DNA from: Ruminococcus sp. UBA3855
GTDB lineage: Bacteria; Bacillota; Clostridia; Oscillospirales; Ruminococcaceae
Length of the DNA: 23,567 nucleotides
Assembly (NCBI GenBank): GCA_002392545.1
Contig: DGHF01000072.1
Coordinates: 1-23,567 of the forward strand
Direction: 5' to 3'
Under the pieces are notes generated by a model, which saw nothing but the letters and a program-made list of their open reading frames with translations, did no database searches and had not been told where the DNA came from. A program made the translations under genes and the position numbers. This document shows, one piece after another, positions 5,936-14,612 of this stretch (within the stretch, counting starts at the first letter, position 1; the number at the start of each line of letters is the position of its first letter).

Positions 5936-7054
5936 ATGATTTTATTGGATGAATTGAAAGTTGAAATGACAGGATACCGCAAGGAAATTGAGGAACTCGG
6001 CGAAGTTCTCAATATTGCCAATTCCACTGCTGAACTTGCGGAATTACAGAAACAGGCTGCTCAGGATGGCTTCTGGGACGATATCGAAAATTCACAGAAA
6101 GTTTTTCAGCGCACCAAACAGCTGGAAAATAAAATTTCCGCTTATGAGAAGATGAAAGAACGCTTGGAAGATATTCTCACCATGATTGAACTCTGCATGG
6201 AAGAAGAAGACGAGGATATGCAGAATGAAGTGGTTGCTGAAATTGCTTCCTTCAAACAGGCACTCGAAGATAAAAAGCTGGAAACTCTTCTTTCCGGCGA
6301 ATACGACAGCAAAAATGCAATTTTGACTTTCCATCCGGGGGCTGGCGGTACAGAGGCACAGGACTGGGCGGAAATGCTGTACCGTATGTATAACCGCTGG
6401 GCGGAACGTCATAATTTCAAGGTGCATTTGCTGGATTATCTGGACGGTGAAGAAGCTGGTCTGAAAAGTGCCTCCATCATGGTGGAGGGTGAAAATGCTT
6501 ACGGCTATCTGAAATCGGAAGCAGGTGTTCACCGTCTTGTCAGAGTATCGCCGTTTGATGCTTCCGGCAGAAGACAGACTTCCTTTGCAGCGTTGGAAGT
6601 CATGCCCGAAATTGACGACAGTATCAATGTGGATATTCGTGCAGAAGATATTGAAATGGAAGTTTACCGCTCCTCTGGTGCAGGCGGTCAGAAGGTCAAT
6701 AAAACAAGTTCCGCTGTCCGTCTCCGTCACAAGCCTACCGGAATCGTGGTTTCCTGTCAGACTCAAAGAAGCCAGTACCAAAATAAAGATTATGCTATGA
6801 AAATGTTAGTTTCCAAACTCGTGGAAATTAAGGAACGTGAACACCTTGAAAAAGTCTCCGATATCAAGGGCGTTCAAAAAGAAATCGGCTGGGGCGCACA
6901 GATTCGCTCCTATGTCTTCATGCCGTATACTCTCGTTAAGGATTTGCGCACAGGCTATGAAGTCGGGAATATCAATGCAGTCATGGACGGCGACCTTGAC
7001 GGCTTTATCCATGCTTATCTGAAATCCCTTTCTCACGGTACACTCCAGCAGTAA
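5936..7054 (+). CDS. prfB: Peptide chain release factor 2, without programmed frameshift
   Basis: A 372-aa RF2 that terminates translation at UGA and UAA. The UGA-specifying tripeptide SPF is at residues 205-207 and the peptidyl-tRNA hydrolysis motif GGQ at 250-252 (SSGAGGQKVNKT). The glutamine of GGQ is the substrate of PrmC, also encoded in this window. The start is ATG at 5936 with AAAAGGAGA just upstream. The frame stays open back to 5885, but that lies inside the promoter. The reading frame is continuous through the N-terminal region where many bacteria carry an in-frame TGA and a +1 frameshift, so the autoregulatory frameshift is absent. It is probably the first gene of an operon with the flippase 12 nt downstream. 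Confidence 0.98.
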   Translation: MILLDELKVEMTGYRKEIEELGEVLNIANSTAELAELQKQAAQDGFWDDIENSQKVFQRTKQLENKISAYEKMKERLEDILTMIELCMEEEDEDMQNEVVAEIASFKQALEDKKLETLLSGEYDSKNAILTFHPGAGGTEAQDWAEMLYRMYNRWAERHNFKVHLLDYLDGEEAGLKSASIMVEGENAYGYLKSEAGVHRLVRVSPFDASGRRQTSFAALEVMPEIDDSINVDIRAEDIEMEVYRSSGAGGQKVNKTSSAVRLRHKPTGIVVSCQTQRSQYQNKDYAMKMLVSKLVEIKEREHLEKVSDIKGVQKEIGWGAQIRSYVFMPYTLVKDLRTGYEVGNINAVMDGDLDGFIHAYLKSLSHGTLQQ

Positions 7055-7066
7055 GGGAGGGCTATC

Positions 7067-8527
7067 TTGAATAAGTATAAAAAGCTGGCGGAGAATACAG
7101 CCATTTTTGCAATTGGTTCGTTTGGTTCAAAAATCCTGCTGTTTCTCCTGACAAGGCTTTATTCTGCGAATATTTCACCGGCGAATACTGGTATTAAATC
7201 CCTTTTGGAACAGACAGCGAATTTTATTATCCCGATTGTTACATTTTCCATTGCAGAAGCGGTCATCCGTTATGGTCTCGACAAAGAATATGACAAAAAG
7301 GAAGTCTTTACTTCTGCGTGTGTGATTGAATTTTTCGGGATGCTGGTATTATTGCTGTGTTCGCCATTGTTGGGGAAATTGCCGTATACAGACGGATTTT
7401 TAATCTATCTGGTTGTCTATATCATTACTTCATCATTCCGGCAATTAAGCTCGCAGTTTGTTCGTGCAAAAGATATGACAAGGCTTTTCGCACTGGACGG
7501 CATTCTTGCAACGGGTTCGTTGTTTGCGTTTAATGTGATATTTATTTCCGTGTTGCATTGGGACGTACAAGGCTTTATGCTGGCGGTCATTCTGTCGGAT
7601 TTCTTTTCAGGGGTATTCCTGTGGATTACGGCGAAATTATGGAATTTCTTGGACTTGAAACACAGTCTCAACATGGACATTGTGAACACCATGCTCCGCT
7701 TTTCTATTCCCATGATTCCCACGGCAGTGTTATGGATTATCACCGGATTTTCTGACCGTCTTTTCGTACAGTATATGGACGGTTACGCAATCAGCCCCAA
7801 TGTCGGCGCAGAGGCACAGGGTATCTATGAATATGCCTCCAAAGTCCCGAATTTAATTTCTATGGTGTCAACCATTTTCTTCCAAGCATGGAATATGTCT
7901 GCCATCACAGAAAATAATTCCAAGGATAAAGGCGATTTCTATTATCGCATTTTCAAGGCTTATCAGGCTTTCATGTTCTTAGGTGCGGCTTATATGATAG
8001 CATTTGTTCAACCCCTTTCGGCAATTCTCATCAATTACAAGACATTCCCTGAATACAGGACTTGTTATTTATATACCCCAATTTTGATTATTGCCGTTGT
8101 GATGATGAGTTTCAACCAGTTTTTAAGCAGTATCTATGTAGCAACGAAAAAGACTTCTCACAGTATGTGGACGGCTTTAATCGCAGCAGGGACAAATATT
8201 ATATTAAATATCGTTTTAATTTACAGATGGGGCGTACAGGGTGCTGTTATTGCTACATTTGCAAGCTATTTCGTGTGCTACCTCGTCAGAATCGTGGACA
8301 CAAGAAAACTGATTTATTTCAAAGTTCATCATGTCCGTTTCTATGTCAATTTAATCTGCTTGTTCCTCATGGCGATTGCGGAAATTGTAAGACCTGACTT
8401 TCTCATTCCCATGATTGTGGTAATGCTGTTATTTATGACGCTTTTCAATGCGGATGCAATTATGATGGTCTGGAAAATTGCCATGAAAGTCCTGAAGAAA
8501 GTGAAAGGAAAGGTTTCTCATGGATGA
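7067..8527 (+). CDS. Polysaccharide/oligosaccharide flippase, MOP superfamily
   Basis: A 486-aa polytopic membrane protein with about 12-14 hydrophobic helices. It begins with the family-typical NTAIFAIGSFGSKILLFLLTRLY and ends with a lysine-rich cytoplasmic tail (VLKKVKGKVSHG). Members of this family (Wzx-like, MurJ-related, polysaccharide biosynthesis protein) move lipid-linked glycans across the cytoplasmic membrane. The exact substrate is unknown, and no glycosyltransferases lie nearby. The start is TTG at 7067 with GGGAGGG at 7055-7061; prfB ends 12 nt before. Its 3' end overlaps the patatin gene by 8 nt, implying translational coupling. Confidence 0.88.
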   Translation: MNKYKKLAENTAIFAIGSFGSKILLFLLTRLYSANISPANTGIKSLLEQTANFIIPIVTFSIAEAVIRYGLDKEYDKKEVFTSACVIEFFGMLVLLLCSPLLGKLPYTDGFLIYLVVYIITSSFRQLSSQFVRAKDMTRLFALDGILATGSLFAFNVIFISVLHWDVQGFMLAVILSDFFSGVFLWITAKLWNFLDLKHSLNMDIVNTMLRFSIPMIPTAVLWIITGFSDRLFVQYMDGYAISPNVGAEAQGIYEYASKVPNLISMVSTIFFQAWNMSAITENNSKDKGDFYYRIFKAYQAFMFLGAAYMIAFVQPLSAILINYKTFPEYRTCYLYTPILIIAVVMMSFNQFLSSIYVATKKTSHSMWTALIAAGTNIILNIVLIYRWGVQGAVIATFASYFVCYLVRIVDTRKLIYFKVHHVRFYVNLICLFLMAIAEIVRPDFLIPMIVVMLLFMTLFNADAIMMVWKIAMKVLKKVKGKVSHG

Positions 8528-9527
8528 TGAAAAATGGGGGCTTGTGCTCGGCGGAGGCGGTGCAAAAGGTGCATATCAGATAGGTGTCTGGAAAGCTTTG
8601 CAGGAGCTGAATTTTCCGGAATTTTCGGGAATTTCAGGGGCATCTGTCGGAGCACTCAATTCCGCTTTGTGGGTAATAGGAAATTATCAGACGGCTGAAA
8701 ATATCTGGTCAAATATCTGCTGGGCTGATTTCGTCAGTCTCAGCCACGACGGAAAACGCATTGCCACCCGTGAGGGGCTGAGAAATATCATCCGCCAAAA
8801 GATGGACTTTGAAGCGGTCAGAAACAGCAATATTTCTGTCTATGCAAGTATTCTTCCGTCTGAAAATTTGCATGTACAATATCGCAAACTCAACGGAAAA
8901 GATGACAGCTATATTGAAAATGTCCTGCTTGCCAGTTCATCCATTCCAGCTTTTTATGGGAAAACGGAAATCGAAGGCGGTCAGTATTGGGACGGTGGTT
9001 TCTCGATTGGCGGTGATAATGTCCCCATTTTTCCGCTGTATGAATATGAGAATATCCGGAATTTCGTCACGGTTGAACTCTCTGAAAATGAAAAAGTCCG
9101 CATTCCTGAAAACTGCAATGTTATCAGAATCCGCCCTTCCCATTCGCTGGGGATGATGCTGTATTTCGATAGGAATGCAATGTTTAGCCGGATGCAACAA
9201 GGCTATCAGGATGCAAAGAATCTTCTTTCTGTTCCGTCTCCGTCCGAACAGGAAAAGGCTATCCGAAAAGCGATTCATTCTCCCAAGGAAATGGAGCAGT
9301 TTCTCCGTTCGTCCCGACTGCTGAACGCTCCCTTGCCTGTCACGGATGCAGGAATTTTCTGGGACGACATCTGCACCGTGTACGGCTATCGCCTGCAACA
9401 ACACAAACTGCTCCTGAATCAGCGTTTCCTTGACAGAAACGGTATCCGCCGTGCGTGGTGGATGAACAGCAGGGAATTTTTCACCGATTTGGAACAGTTT
9501 GTCAATTATCATGCAAAATTATCTTAA
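8520..9527 (+). CDS. Patatin-like phospholipase
   Basis: A 335-aa serine hydrolase of the patatin family. The oxyanion-hole motif GGGGAKG is at residues 11-17. The nucleophile is Ser42 in G-A-S-V-G, and the catalytic Asp158 is in DGG, giving the Ser-Asp dyad expected for an acylhydrolase. There is no signal peptide or membrane segment, so it is probably cytoplasmic or membrane-peripheral. The C-terminal third (residues about 215-335) is a variable extension with several aromatic residues and no motif I recognise. The start ATG at 8520 lies inside the end of the flippase gene, with AAAGGAAAGG upstream. The physiological lipid substrate is unknown. Confidence 0.93.
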   Translation: MDDEKWGLVLGGGGAKGAYQIGVWKALQELNFPEFSGISGASVGALNSALWVIGNYQTAENIWSNICWADFVSLSHDGKRIATREGLRNIIRQKMDFEAVRNSNISVYASILPSENLHVQYRKLNGKDDSYIENVLLASSSIPAFYGKTEIEGGQYWDGGFSIGGDNVPIFPLYEYENIRNFVTVELSENEKVRIPENCNVIRIRPSHSLGMMLYFDRNAMFSRMQQGYQDAKNLLSVPSPSEQEKAIRKAIHSPKEMEQFLRSSRLLNAPLPVTDAGIFWDDICTVYGYRLQQHKLLLNQRFLDRNGIRRAWWMNSREFFTDLEQFVNYHAKLS

Positions 9528-9542
9528 AGGAGGTTTTCAATT

Positions 9543-10250
9543 ATGTCTACACCACATCTCGAAGGAAACAAGGGCGATTATGCTGAAATTGTCCTCATGC
9601 CCGGTGACCCGTTAAGGGCGGAATTTATCGCTGAAAATTATCTCATTGGGGCGGAATGTGTGAATAATATCCGTGGAATGTTGGGATATACCGGAATTTA
9701 TAAAGGGGTTCGGGTATCTGTTCAGGCAAGCGGAATGGGTATGCCGTCAATGGGTATCTATTCTTATGAGCTGTTCAATTTCTTTGATGTGCAAAGTATT
9801 ATCAGAATCGGCACAGCCGGAGGAATTGACGACTCTGTACAGCTCCGTGACATTCTCCTTGGTCAGGCATCCTGCACCAATTCCAATTATGCACAGCAAT
9901 ACCAGCTTTCCGGTACATATGCTCCGATTGCCTCTTTCCGGCTTCTCCGCAAGGCTTCTGAAACGGCTGAAAAACTAAATCTCAATGTCCGTGTGGGGAA
10001 TCTGTATTGCAGTGATACTTTCTATGATGATTCACCCTCTCTGAAACAATGGCAGAAAATGGGCGTTTTGGGAATTGAAATGGAATCCGCCGCCCTTTAT
10101 ATGAATGCGGCTCGTGCAGGAAAAGAAGCCCTTTGTATCTGCACTGTTTCGGATTGTCCGCTCCGAAATGAATCTACTTCCGCAGATGAAAGACAGGTTG
10201 GTTTTACTAATATGATGGAACTCGCCCTTGAAACTGCTGTCCAGTTGTAA
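9543..10250 (+). CDS. deoD: Purine nucleoside phosphorylase, DeoD type
   Basis: A 235-aa hexameric-type PNP that cleaves purine (deoxy)nucleosides with phosphate for salvage. It shows the STPH start followed by GD(Y)AEIVLMPGDPLRAEFIAENY, the phosphate-binding region, ASGMGMPSMGIYSYEL, IIRIGTAGG, GIEMESAALY (nucleoside-binding Glu), and the SD pair in TVSDCPL that includes the catalytic Asp. The ribosome binding site AAAGGAGG is at 9525-9532 and overlaps the patatin stop region. It is the last gene of the prfB-flippase-patatin-deoD group and is followed by a terminator. Confidence 0.97.
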   Translation: MSTPHLEGNKGDYAEIVLMPGDPLRAEFIAENYLIGAECVNNIRGMLGYTGIYKGVRVSVQASGMGMPSMGIYSYELFNFFDVQSIIRIGTAGGIDDSVQLRDILLGQASCTNSNYAQQYQLSGTYAPIASFRLLRKASETAEKLNLNVRVGNLYCSDTFYDDSPSLKQWQKMGVLGIEMESAALYMNAARAGKEALCICTVSDCPLRNESTSADERQVGFTNMMELALETAVQL

Positions 10251-10267
10251 TTTTTGTGGAATCATGG

Positions 10268-10296
10268 AAAGACCGGAATCATTTTCCGGTCTTTTC
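10268..10296 (+). terminator. Intrinsic terminator after deoD
   Basis: An 11-bp stem, AAAGACCGGAA (10268-10278) with TTCCGGTCTTT (10284-10294), has a 5-nt loop and a short T run. It closes the prfB-deoD transcription unit. Confidence 0.88.
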
Positions 10297-10374
10297 TGCT
10301 GTCTGCGTAGTGAAATGTGAATTTTTCATGAATTTTATGAACTTTTTGTAAATGTTTGGAAATTACCCGCAATT

Positions 10375-10415
10375 TTTGCCTTCTCATTCGTCACATAGGG
10401 TGAAGGCAAACGAAT
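10375..10415 (+). promoter_or_regulatory. Possible H-type pseudoknot in the leader of the LRR-dockerin gene
   Basis: Stem 1 is TTTGCCTTC (10375-10383) with GAAGGCAAA (10402-10410), 9 bp. Loop bases ATTCG (10386-10390) are complementary to CGAAT (10411-10415), which directly abuts the 3' strand of stem 1. This gives a 5-bp second stem in coaxial arrangement with loops of 2 and 11 nt. It lies about 15 nt upstream of the AAAGGAGG ribosome binding site. It matches no riboswitch class I recognise and could be chance. I see no convincing promoter in 10297-10374. Confidence 0.35.
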
Positions 10416-10444
10416 TTCACACATTTTTCAAAGGAGGTCTTATT

Positions 10445-12598
10445 ATGAAAAAGAAACTCGTTGCAATGTTGACGGCTCTCTGCTGTATGGCTGTGATTGC
10501 CCCTGTTATTCCGGTTAATGCGGAAGCTCAAACTTATTCCGGCTCTGGTTTTGCAATCCTCGGAAATCATGCAGGGGGCTATGCTGTCATGCATCTGCCC
10601 AGCAGTCACATCAAAGACAAAGACGGAAATATCTTCTATGAATGCTCCACTTTTACCACATCTCGCAATGATACGCCGTTGCAGGAGGGGCTTTCTGAGT
10701 ATTCCGCCGGAGATGTTGTCACTCTCAAAGGCGGATGGTCTTGCACAGAATTGGCTTGGGGTTCTAATTATCTTTGTTCCGACGGCGAATTATCTGTTGC
10801 AGGAAAAGTTGCATCCGTACTGGACAGTGAACCCGTTCAGATGACAATTACTTCATTCAACCCCTACAATATTGATGAAATCAGTGTCTCAAACATGGTC
10901 GGGCTTTCTGACGGCGAAAAGAATTATGTTTATTATCGTGACTGGTTCACAAGTACCGAAGATGTGCCGTTTGGATTTGACTGGAAAACCGTGGAAGTCG
11001 GTGACGTGATTCAGTTCTATACTTATGAGGGCTTTCCGGTTATTGCTGAAAAAATCACCGGTCACGAGGATGCCCCCCAAATTGCACCCCCTTCCCCGAT
11101 TGAGGATAATCAGACATATTCCGGCATCTGCGGAGAAAATGCCACTTGGACACTCCAGAATGGGACTCTGACTATTTCCGGCACTGGCGATATGTACAAC
11201 TGGACTCTTGGGAATATCCGCTATGGATTGTGGGAAGAAGACGAAAACGGCAATGTGACTGACCTCTATTCTGCTTCATGGTATCCCTACAGAGAAAAAA
11301 TCCGTGATATTGTCATTGAAGAGGGTATTACCAGCATTGGAGACGGTGCATTTGCAATGTCTCCCAATATGCGAAGCATTTTCATTCCTGACACCGTTAC
11401 CAGAATCGGAAATTCTGCTTTCTCTACTGGCGGAGGTTATGAGGTCGGCAACAAACTGACTTCAATTGAAATTCCTGATTCTGTCACAAGCATTGGAGAA
11501 GGTGCATTTTATGGATGCGCTTTGACCTCTGTCGTTATTCCGGACAGCGTGACGGAAATCGGAGAATCTGCATTTATCCGTTGCGGAAATCTCACTTCTG
11601 CGGTACTCCCTAATGGTCTGGAAGTCATCCCGAAAGAAATCTTCCAAGGCTGTGGGAAATTGACAGATGTTTCCATTCCTGAAAGTGTCAGGGAAATTGA
11701 GGAAAATGCTTTCATGTTTACGCCGTGGCTCGAAAATCAAAAGGCTGAAAATCCGCTGGTTATCGTGAATGATTTCGTTTTCGACGGCACAGCCTGCGAA
11801 GGGGAAGTTATCATCCCTGAAGGCGTTGAGAGAATTAACAGCCGTGCATTTTACGGAAATGAAAACAACCTGATTGTCAAACTCCCCAGCACTATGAAGG
11901 AAATCGGGAATAATGCATTCACAATTTCTGGTTTGTCCGAAATCACTATCCCCGAAGGTCTGACAACTATTGGAAACAGTGCTTTTTCAAATACCAATCT
12001 TTCAAATGTCGTATTTCCTGAAAGCCTGACGGAAATGGGGACTGGTGTATTCAGAAATTGTGATAAACTGGAATCGGTTCATTTTCCGTCAACCATGAAA
12101 GAAATCCCAGCTTTTACATTCTATGGCTGTCATTTCAAGGATGGTTTCACGGTGCAGGAATCTATTGAATCTATCGGCGAAGGTGCATTCTCCAGTGTGT
12201 CTGCACCCAAAGTCAACACTAAAATTGATATCGTCATTCTGAATCCGAACTGTCAGATTTATGAGGCACAGAATCCTATTGAAAGCGGATGGCTTCGGGG
12301 TTACTATAATGTTTCCGGCTTTGAAGGCTCAACCGCTCAGCAGTATGCGGAAATGTACGGCTTTAATTTCGTTTCCCTCGGCGAATATTCCGAAGAACTC
12401 CCGAAGGGCGATATTGATAATAGTGGTCAGGTTGGTATTACTGATGTCATTTTCACAAATCAGTGTCTCCTTGGCGTTAGAAAAATGAGTTACCGCCAGA
12501 AACAGGCGGCAGATGTCAACGGCGACAAACTCGTCAATGATGCGGATTCTATTCATCTCTTGAAATCCCTTGTCAACCTTGCTACCATTGTAGAATAA
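10445..12598 (+). CDS. Secreted BspA-like leucine-rich repeat protein with C-terminal dockerin-like domain
   Basis: A 717-aa exported protein. Residues 1-26 form a signal peptide (MKKK, then a hydrophobic core, cleavage near VNA or AEA). Residues about 30-215 are an unassigned domain rich in aromatic residues. From about 222, YSGICGENATWTLQNGTLTISGTGDM introduces some ten LRR_5 (BspA-type) repeats of the form xIPDSVTxIGxxAFxxCxxL, to about residue 590. A typical cap follows (STAQQYAEMYGFNFVSLG). Residues 653-717 hold two calcium-loop and helix units, D-I-D-N-S-G-Q-V-G-I-T-D and D-V-N-G-D-K-L-V-N-D-A-D, as in dockerins. The start is ATG at 10445 with AAAGGAGG upstream; a longer frame to 10352 lies in the leader. 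It is a likely cell-surface or cellulosome-attached binding protein; the ligand is unknown. Confidence 0.92.
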   Translation: MKKKLVAMLTALCCMAVIAPVIPVNAEAQTYSGSGFAILGNHAGGYAVMHLPSSHIKDKDGNIFYECSTFTTSRNDTPLQEGLSEYSAGDVVTLKGGWSCTELAWGSNYLCSDGELSVAGKVASVLDSEPVQMTITSFNPYNIDEISVSNMVGLSDGEKNYVYYRDWFTSTEDVPFGFDWKTVEVGDVIQFYTYEGFPVIAEKITGHEDAPQIAPPSPIEDNQTYSGICGENATWTLQNGTLTISGTGDMYNWTLGNIRYGLWEEDENGNVTDLYSASWYPYREKIRDIVIEEGITSIGDGAFAMSPNMRSIFIPDTVTRIGNSAFSTGGGYEVGNKLTSIEIPDSVTSIGEGAFYGCALTSVVIPDSVTEIGESAFIRCGNLTSAVLPNGLEVIPKEIFQGCGKLTDVSIPESVREIEENAFMFTPWLENQKAENPLVIVNDFVFDGTACEGEVIIPEGVERINSRAFYGNENNLIVKLPSTMKEIGNNAFTISGLSEITIPEGLTTIGNSAFSNTNLSNVVFPESLTEMGTGVFRNCDKLESVHFPSTMKEIPAFTFYGCHFKDGFTVQESIESIGEGAFSSVSAPKVNTKIDIVILNPNCQIYEAQNPIESGWLRGYYNVSGFEGSTAQQYAEMYGFNFVSLGEYSEELPKGDIDNSGQVGITDVIFTNQCLLGVRKMSYRQKQAADVNGDKLVNDADSIHLLKSLVNLATIVE

Positions 12599-12628
12599 TT
12601 TTTGAAAAATTGTTTCCTTCCAAATGAG

Positions 12629-12659
12629 AAGACCGGAGCGCAATACTCCGGTCTTTTGT
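12629..12659 (+). terminator. Intrinsic terminator after the LRR-dockerin gene
   Basis: A 10-bp stem, AAGACCGGAG (12629-12638) with CTCCGGTCTT (12646-12655), has a 7-nt loop and a TTTTGTT tail. It lies between the convergent LRR-dockerin and pgsA genes. The minus-strand tail is poor in T, so it serves mainly the plus strand. Confidence 0.9.
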
Positions 12660-13273
12660 TATTTCATGTCAATATATTTCCAATAGCCTTTCAAATAGAC
12701 AGCTCCTGAAATGATGGTCAATAACACAGAAACCCATACCAACACCAAAAATACAGTTGCTATGATGGTACTAAATGCCACATAAGAACCTGTTTTCAAG
12801 AATGTAGCATCAAAGTAACACAACCATACTAACATCAATACTTCTGTTACCATTGTGAATGCGGTTTTCAGTTTGCCCCAAATTCCGGCTGATACCACAA
12901 CACCTTTTTCAGCCGTCACCAACCGCAGACCTGACACCATAAATTCTCTTGATGCAATAATTGTCACAATGACACCATTCACATGGAGAAAATGATAGCC
13001 AACGTATGAGACGATTTGCGCCTCTATATCTGCCAAGGAGGCAAATGCTGCCAATACTAAAATTTTATCCGCTAAGGGGTCGGCGAATTTCCCGAATGTG
13101 GTAACAAGATTGTGCTTTCTTGCAATATTGCCGTCAAGGGCATCAGTGATGGAAGCAATTGCAAATACAATCAAAGCCCCCACATAGTGAAACGGAAAAT
13201 TTACATACATACACACCAGAAACACCGGTACAAGCAGGATTCTCAATAAAGTCAATTTATTCGGCAGGTTCAT
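12659..13273 (-). CDS. pgsA: CDP-diacylglycerol-glycerol-3-phosphate 3-phosphatidyltransferase
   Basis: A 204-aa integral membrane enzyme that makes phosphatidylglycerol phosphate. The CDP-alcohol phosphotransferase signature D-x2-D-G-x2-A-R-x8-G-x3-D-x3-D is complete (Asp44, Asp47, Gly48, Ala51, Arg52, Gly61, Asp65, Asp69). The LPNKLTLLRILLVPVF N-terminus is typical of PgsA. The start ATG at 13273 overlaps the rimO stop by 4 nt (ATGA), with GAGAGGTG upstream. It is the last gene of the long leftward array. Confidence 0.96.
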   Translation of the reverse strand: MNLPNKLTLLRILLVPVFLVCMYVNFPFHYVGALIVFAIASITDALDGNIARKHNLVTTFGKFADPLADKILVLAAFASLADIEAQIVSYVGYHFLHVNGVIVTIIASREFMVSGLRLVTAEKGVVVSAGIWGKLKTAFTMVTEVLMLVWLCYFDATFLKTGSYVAFSTIIATVFLVLVWVSVLLTIISGAVYLKGYWKYIDMK

Positions 13274-14598
13274 GAAATCACCTCTCCCAATAAATCATAA
13301 TCCAGTGTGTCAATAATTTCAATCTGCACATAGTCACCAATCTGCAAGGGCTTTTCAGAAGTGAAAAATACTTTTCCATCAATGTCGGGGGCATCTGCCT
13401 CAGTACGACCGAACCAGCATTCCGCCCACTTGTCAAAGCCTTCCACGACTGCGGTTTTGATTTTGCCGATTTGCTTTTGATTATATTCAGCCACAACTTC
13501 GGCTTGCTGTTCCATGATAATTTCTGCACGGTGTTGCTTGACATCTTCATCAATCTGGTCAGGGAATTCAGAAGCAGGAGTTCCCTCTTCCTGTGAATAG
13601 GCGAAACAGCCTAAATGCGTGAACTGCATTTCTTTGACGAATTCTGCAAGATTGTTGAATTGTTCTTCTGTTTCAGACGGAAAACCCGTAATGAGGGTTG
13701 TTCTTAACACAATATCAGGCATTTTTTCACGGAGTCTGCGGATGGTATCTCTCAATTTGGCATTGGTAGAGGGACGGTGCATTTTTTTCAGAATGTCATC
13801 ATCACTATGCTGAATGGGCATATCCAGATATTTGACAATTTTTTCTTCCCTCGCCATCACGTCAATCAATTCGTCCGTAATGCGTTCAGGATAGCAATAA
13901 AACAGGCGAATCCATTTCAAGCCGTCAATTCTGCAAAGTTTCGTCAAAAGTTCAGGCAAGCGGACTTCTCCATATAAATCCGAACCGTATCGGGTGACAT
14001 CCTGTGCAATAATATTGAGTTCGGTCACTCCATAGGAGGCTAATTTTTCAGCTTCATTGAGTACGTCCTCCATGGGGACACTGCGATAATTTCCACGAAT
14101 CATAGGAATTGCACAATAGGTACAGCGGTTTGAACATCCTTCTGCTATTTTCAGATAGGAGAAAAACGGCAATGTTGAGATGATTCTTTCGCCGGACATT
14201 TCCACATCATTTTTGGACGAAAAACGGACAATTTTCTGACCATGCAGAACCTTGTCAAGGATTTCAACAATATCCCGATTGTCACCAATGCCAATGACTG
14301 CATCAGCCTCAGGAAATTCCTTGACGGCTTCTTCTTTGTAGCGTTCCATTAAACAGCCTGTCAAAATGATTTTCTTAATTCTGCCCTCTTCTTTGAGCTT
14401 GACAATTTCGAGAATCGTTTCAATGGCTTCTTCTTTGGCAAGCTGAATAAATCCGCATGTATTCACAACAGCTACGTCAGAATCACCAAATTCCGTTACC
14501 AGTTCATAGCCATGGGAACGGAGTTTATACAGCATTCGTTCCGAATCTACTAAATTTTTATCACATCCAAGTGATACCATACCTACTTTGATAGCCAT
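13270..14598 (-). CDS. rimO: Ribosomal protein S12 methylthiotransferase RimO
   Basis: A 442-aa radical SAM enzyme that adds a methylthio group to an aspartate of ribosomal protein S12. The N-terminal UPF0004 domain carries Cys12, Cys48 and Cys82 for the auxiliary iron-sulfur cluster. The radical SAM CxxxCxxC is at 155-162. A C-terminal TRAM-like domain ends at LLGEVIS. The MVSLGCDKNLVDSE opening (SLGC-KN-VDSE) favours RimO over MiaB. The ribosome binding site is AGGAGGT. It follows recX by 14 nt and overlaps pgsA by 4 nt. Confidence 0.97.
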   Translation of the reverse strand: MAIKVGMVSLGCDKNLVDSERMLYKLRSHGYELVTEFGDSDVAVVNTCGFIQLAKEEAIETILEIVKLKEEGRIKKIILTGCLMERYKEEAVKEFPEADAVIGIGDNRDIVEILDKVLHGQKIVRFSSKNDVEMSGERIISTLPFFSYLKIAEGCSNRCTYCAIPMIRGNYRSVPMEDVLNEAEKLASYGVTELNIIAQDVTRYGSDLYGEVRLPELLTKLCRIDGLKWIRLFYCYPERITDELIDVMAREEKIVKYLDMPIQHSDDDILKKMHRPSTNAKLRDTIRRLREKMPDIVLRTTLITGFPSETEEQFNNLAEFVKEMQFTHLGCFAYSQEEGTPASEFPDQIDEDVKQHRAEIIMEQQAEVVAEYNQKQIGKIKTAVVEGFDKWAECWFGRTEADAPDIDGKVFFTSEKPLQIGDYVQIEIIDTLDYDLLGEVIS

Positions 14599-14612
14599 TG
14601 AAAGACCTCCTG

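Noticed and set aside
6092..6781. 229-aa antisense frame inside prfB
   Set aside because: It lies opposite a fully conserved RF2 gene, has no binding site and resembles no family.
8937..9512. 191-aa antisense frame inside the patatin gene
   Set aside because: Shadow of a well-supported hydrolase with intact catalytic motifs.
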